64,000 nucleotides of DNA from Casuarina equisetifolia (lineage: Eukaryota; Streptophyta; Magnoliopsida; Fagales; Casuarinaceae): positions 16,701,258 to 16,765,257 of the forward strand of contig CM052354.1 of assembly GCA_028551475.1 (NCBI GenBank), in the 5' to 3' direction. The notes beneath the pieces were generated by a model, which was given only the letters and a program-made list of their open reading frames with translations, was not told the origin of the DNA and searched no databases. The translations under genes and the position numbers were made by a program. This document shows positions 60,401 to 64,000 of the stretch, one piece after another. Position 1 is the stretch's first letter. Each line of letters starts with the position of its first letter.

Positions 60401-62139
60401 ATATCTAGCCAAATAACAGGTATATCATCTTACCCCAACCCCCCTTAAAAAAAATAAAAGAAAAGAAAACAGATAAAAAACACGGGGACCTCCTTGAAAT
60501 AAAAAATAAGTAAGGCTATGTAGAAATACAAACGGGAAAAAAAAAATTATATAACCAATTTAGAGTGGAAAGACTCAAAATGAATCAGGTCAACGGAGTT
60601 GTGCATAATACAGATATGCCCACATTTGTCCAGCTGAAAGTCAAATAGCAGGCATGATATCTAGCCAAAAAATAAATAAACTCACAGGGAATACAATATG
60701 ACGTCTAGTCCTTTGATTTTAGTTTTGATGGCATACATGTCAAGATTCTATCTCGTCAATGTAGCTCCAGAGGCAGCGTAGAGGGCAATTGTGTTAACCA
60801 AAAAAAAAAAAAAAAACTCAAGTTCAAAGGTCCATACATCCTAAAAAATTAATCCCACCAAAATATACTTACAGGGAGTAAGGGCCAGATACAGGTAAAA
60901 TGTTGACGTCTTCTTGTTCCTTCTTATAACACATTGATGTGGGATGCCACGTGGCCCAGGCTGCAATTAATAGAACAGTGATAAGACGATAAACCCCTTC
61001 ATCAGCTGATTAAAAACATATGATCCGTCATAATCAGTATGATAAACAAACAAACCAGGAGCAGCTTGATCAGCTAAACCATGCCCCATCAAAATGAAAA
61101 ACAAAACACAGACACATGCATGATTCAAGAACAAACATTTCACATTGTATAAAAAAAAAAAAAAGGAATTCCTAAACACAGAAAATCCTGTTACTGCTTC
61201 GAAAGGCATTAACAAGTACGTTCTCACCGAACATGATGGTGGGTACGACTCAAAAGGAGATCTAATATGGTGTTTCCATCCATCAAAATTATTTCCAAAG
61301 AACAAAACTGTTTTCGTTCTCGAACAAAAGCGTGTGCTGGAAACAAGTCTTTCACAAACATAAAAAGGAAAGAGAAAACGTAAACAGATATATTGGTGGG
61401 GCTCAGAAGCATAATCTTTTTGAATAAATTTTATCATCACGAAACAAATTAACAAAAATTCCCCGTGCCCAAGCCTGAAGATTCAACAATAGAGCTCCTC
61501 ACCATCAATAAATTCCAAAACAAACAAAACCTAAATCCTTTCAATTCTCCGAACACCCAATCAAAAGAATTAAAAAAAAAAAAAAAAGAGTTTGCCATTT
61601 TAACAGAAAAGGCATTCGACACTTGGATCCAAATTCACAAAGACATAAAATTAAACTTAATAACTCAACTGCCTATTCTGAGAAAAACCCCTAGAGAGAG
61701 AGAGAGAGAGAGATCCGCTAAAACAAGCACAATAAACCACCAAAAGATCCAATTTCTGCCAACGAAAACTCCCACTGACTCAACAGGGAAGAGCCATAGT
61801 TTCAAGGAAAACCTGTTTGAGGCAAGAAGGGAAAGTAATAATGCCACCGGTGGAAGGGGGTCCAACGATCTCCTTGGTGATCTGCCTCCAGCGCTTGCAG
61901 ACACAGGCGCAAGCGACGATGTTTTGGCGGAGTGGCCAGTCGCACTCGCTCCTCTCCACCCGGCGTATTATCTCGGCGAGGAGCTCCGGCATCATGCCCG
62001 CCCACTGCCCCTCGGGCTGCGGCGCTCCAGACCCGACAGCCCCATCCTCCGTGTCGCGTACGCGGGCACTCCTCTCTCCGTTCAGTTCCCTGAATGACTT
62101 GGAAAATTTCCTAGAGAAAAAGCCCCTCCTCAGAGACAT
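57425..62139 (-). CDS. TLP7: Tubby-like F-box protein, TLP7 type
   Basis: Four exons read by eye (minus): 62139-61813, 60960-60873, 58676-58547 and 57995-57425, with GT-AG introns and matching phases, giving 371 aa (Arabidopsis TLP7 is about 379). A basic N-terminus ([11 protein letters not shown]) is followed by an F-box at about residues 48-95 ([14 protein letters not shown], then V-C-K-R-W-R-Q-I) and a tubby C-terminal domain from about 105 to the end, closing with [15 protein letters not shown]. Family knowledge: the tubby domain binds phosphoinositides at the plasma membrane, and the F-box can join SCF ubiquitin ligases through ASK proteins. The exact subfamily rests on remembered similarity to AtTLP7 over the exon 4 region. 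Intron 2 (2.2 kb) carries a tandem repeat. Confidence 0.93.
59435..59460. repeat. Poly-C run in TLP7 intron 2
   Basis: A C-homopolymer with one A interruption. Length in the assembly may be unreliable. Confidence 0.8.
59862..60668. repeat. Tandem repeat of about 200-250 bp in TLP7 intron 2
   Basis: Four copies, each with 'caatttagagt' or a variant, 'actcagaatgaatcaggtca', 'atatgcccacatttgtcc', 'agtcaaat..caggcatgata' and a homopolymer (A, C or C/A) before 'ggctatgtag'. Copies begin near 59870, 60056, 60295 and 60550; the last is partial. The unit boundaries carry the poly-C and poly-A runs. Confidence 0.85.
60181..60202. repeat. Poly-C run of about 22 bases
   Basis: A pure C homopolymer at the boundary of a repeat unit in TLP7 intron 2. 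Homologous positions in the other copies hold mixed C/A tracts. Confidence 0.9.
61695..61712. repeat. (GA)n microsatellite in TLP7 intron 1
   Basis: A short GA run about 100 bp downstream of the exon 1 donor. Confidence 0.85.
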
Positions 62140-64000
62140 CTCGATGCCGCGTCCTCCCAGCGAGAGACACAGAAACAGAGAGAAAGACGATGAAATTGAG
62201 TTTTGTGCGGCGAGGCTCAGGATTCAATCATAATAAAATGGAAAACAGCGGTGATAAAAGTACCAGCCTGTGAGAGGCTGAAAGCGACGGTCCAACAAAT
62301 AGACGACTCAGTCCGTATTCATTACCTCATTTTACTTATTTAGTCACCTAAATAATAAATTAAAATAATTACTGACAGAAAAAACCTAATTTTGTGTTTT
62401 CTTATCTCCTCGAAGGCCTGCACAAATGTTCATTTTCTCTCTTAATCCAGGTATTAAGTGAGCTTGTCACAATCTATGCCGATCATCATAACTCCGCATT
62501 AAAGAAAATAACCCTTCAATCTTAATTTATTAAAACTACAAGTGTTTCCTTAAGGGATTGTAGTTCATAAACCATAATAATTAAGGCATGTCTTTCGTTT
62601 TCTACAAGGGAAAGAACATTCCCTTTAAATACAACCCTTTGATACAAAAATATTAGAACAACTTAATCACTTAATCTCCATTGATATCAAGTCATTATAA
62701 TCATCTAACTAATTAATCAAATTGATTAAATTGTTATTAACTACTTAATAGAAAATACTTAGGATTATTATATTCACATGTCACAATCTCAAGACTAATC
62801 ATGCAAGAACTTCACTTGCATTTCATAGTTAGACGGTATAGAAAGAGTGGGATGTCGTTTCTGATGTAAATTACCACAAGACATGGGGGAAAATAATTTT
62901 AAAAAGAAAAAAAAAAGGAGAAAATAATACAATATACAATGTTATTATTATTATTATTGCTTTCTTAAAGATATTGAATCTTCCATGAATATAAATGAGT
63001 GGTAGGGTGGGGCTAGTATTGTTTTCTGAAGCCGACAAGAAGTTGAGAAAGCTTGTCGCATCCAAAAAAGTGAAAGGGTTTATTCTGAAGGTTCGGGATG
63101 GGTGTTGATGGTGATCAGTCTCTGTACAAGAACCAAAGGAAAGCTACATGGGGGAGATGAGTGTTCAGTTGATAGTTCCACTCTATTACCTCGACGGTGA
63201 TGATGGAAGGTGGACAGCAGGCGAAGCTAACTTAACCAATTCCAGAAGCCTGTCGAAATAACCAATTTGCACAAATTATAAAAGAGATAGCCATTTAAAA
63301 ATTAGGGTAAGCATATTCTATCGTGAAGAGGACTCCATAAGAAAAGTATGCTTTTTATAACTTGTAAAATAAAGACTCCAACCCTTTTTCTCTTTCTTAG
63401 TATTAGTTGTCTAGAGTTTATCTCAAAATTTAAAGATAATAAATAAAAAAAATCTCATTACTTATAAGGTCAAATATTTAATTTTGAACACTTATTTTAT
63501 GTATAGGTTAACATAAATAATGCATATAGATGAACAATTCCACAATTGAAGTCTACATGAGAGTAATGTAACAAAAAAACTTTATTATTTTTAAAATTAA
63601 AGACCCATCTTGGCATTATTGACATGAAACACATATCTTTAAAGTCTTTCTTTGCACTTGCTTCTTCATCATCTCTTCTTTTGATCCTTGTCTTTTGGGT
63701 AAGAATTTTCCCTCATTTATTGGTTCTATTTGGTACATAACTAATTAGCCCATGAAACTTTATAAAGGTAGCGTTGAAATTGATCATGAACGACATCTAA
63801 ACGCGTTAAAAGATCATAAATTGAAGAGAAGGGGAGTTGGAAGTCAGGGAGAGAGGAGAGTCTTGGTACTGACTCCCACTGTCCTTGTCCGCCAGCCAAG
63901 TCAACAAAACGACGGGCCGTCGTCAAAGACAGGGAACGGAAGAAATTGAAGGAGCCTCGAAATAATAATTTACTTAATTTAAGTCAGAGCTGCACGTATT
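62140..64000. other. 5' flank of TLP7 and intergenic DNA
   Basis: The TLP7 promoter and leader should lie in the first few hundred bases (the leader is purine-rich near 62150-62200). Beyond about 62350 the DNA is AT-rich with a (TTA)n run near 62942-62957, and no frame is recognisable on either strand up to the window end. Confidence 0.5.

Noticed and set aside
61465-62233. Plus-strand frames of 210 and 138 codons
   Set aside because: Antisense of TLP7 exon 1 and intron 1; no family resemblance.
1-64000. CRISPR arrays, operons, tRNA or rRNA genes
   Set aside because: The window is plant nuclear DNA; repeats lack CRISPR geometry and I saw no convincing cloverleaf or rRNA sequence by eye.

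Overview
The window is nuclear DNA from a dicot-type flowering plant. Genes are intron-rich with GT-AG junctions, intergenic DNA is AT-rich, and there are LTR-element fossils. The encoded proteins are plant forms: PNGase A, the 3'-phosphatase ZDP, a TLP7-like tubby F-box protein and an EMB3120-like plastid protein. I cannot name the species.

Layout. Positions 1-10 kb hold no confident gene: a degenerate tandem array (1-3310), AT-rich DNA, an old copia-type fossil (about 6.3-8.3 kb) and one unassigned candidate exon (9560-9793). Positions 10.5-35.8 kb hold three tandem, intronless PNGase A genes, all on the minus strand. Copy 1 (10490-12355) and copy 3 (33232-35103) look intact. Copy 2 is a pseudogene: it has a 2-bp deletion and its 5' end is split by an 8.7-kb Ty3/gypsy fossil (19197-27863). 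That fossil in turn carries a younger 2.1-kb non-autonomous LTR element (19203-21346) inside its left LTR. Copies 2 and 3 sit in a direct duplication of about 7.2 kb (12685-28620, ignoring the insert, and 28638-35836).

From 37.5 to 62.1 kb lie four single-copy housekeeping genes: a Rab3GAP non-catalytic subunit homologue (minus, 8 exons), EMB3120-like (plus, one exon), ZDP (minus, 11 exons) and TLP7-like (minus, 4 exons). I rebuilt the exons by eye; every phase closes and the products are 454, 589, 335 (395 with an upstream in-frame start) and 371 aa. From memory, PNGase A / Rab3GAP2 / EMB3120 / ZDP is the order of Arabidopsis At3g14920-At3g14890, so this is probably an ancient conserved block in which only the PNGase A member has expanded.

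The genes do not form a pathway: secreted deglycosylation (PNGase A), Rab regulation (Rab3GAP2), plastid and embryo function (EMB3120), DNA 3'-end repair (ZDP) and a phosphoinositide-binding F-box protein (TLP7). The points most worth a second look are the sense-oriented LTR just upstream of a PNGase A start codon, the mismatch between LTR and duplication divergence, and a possible organelle presequence on ZDP.
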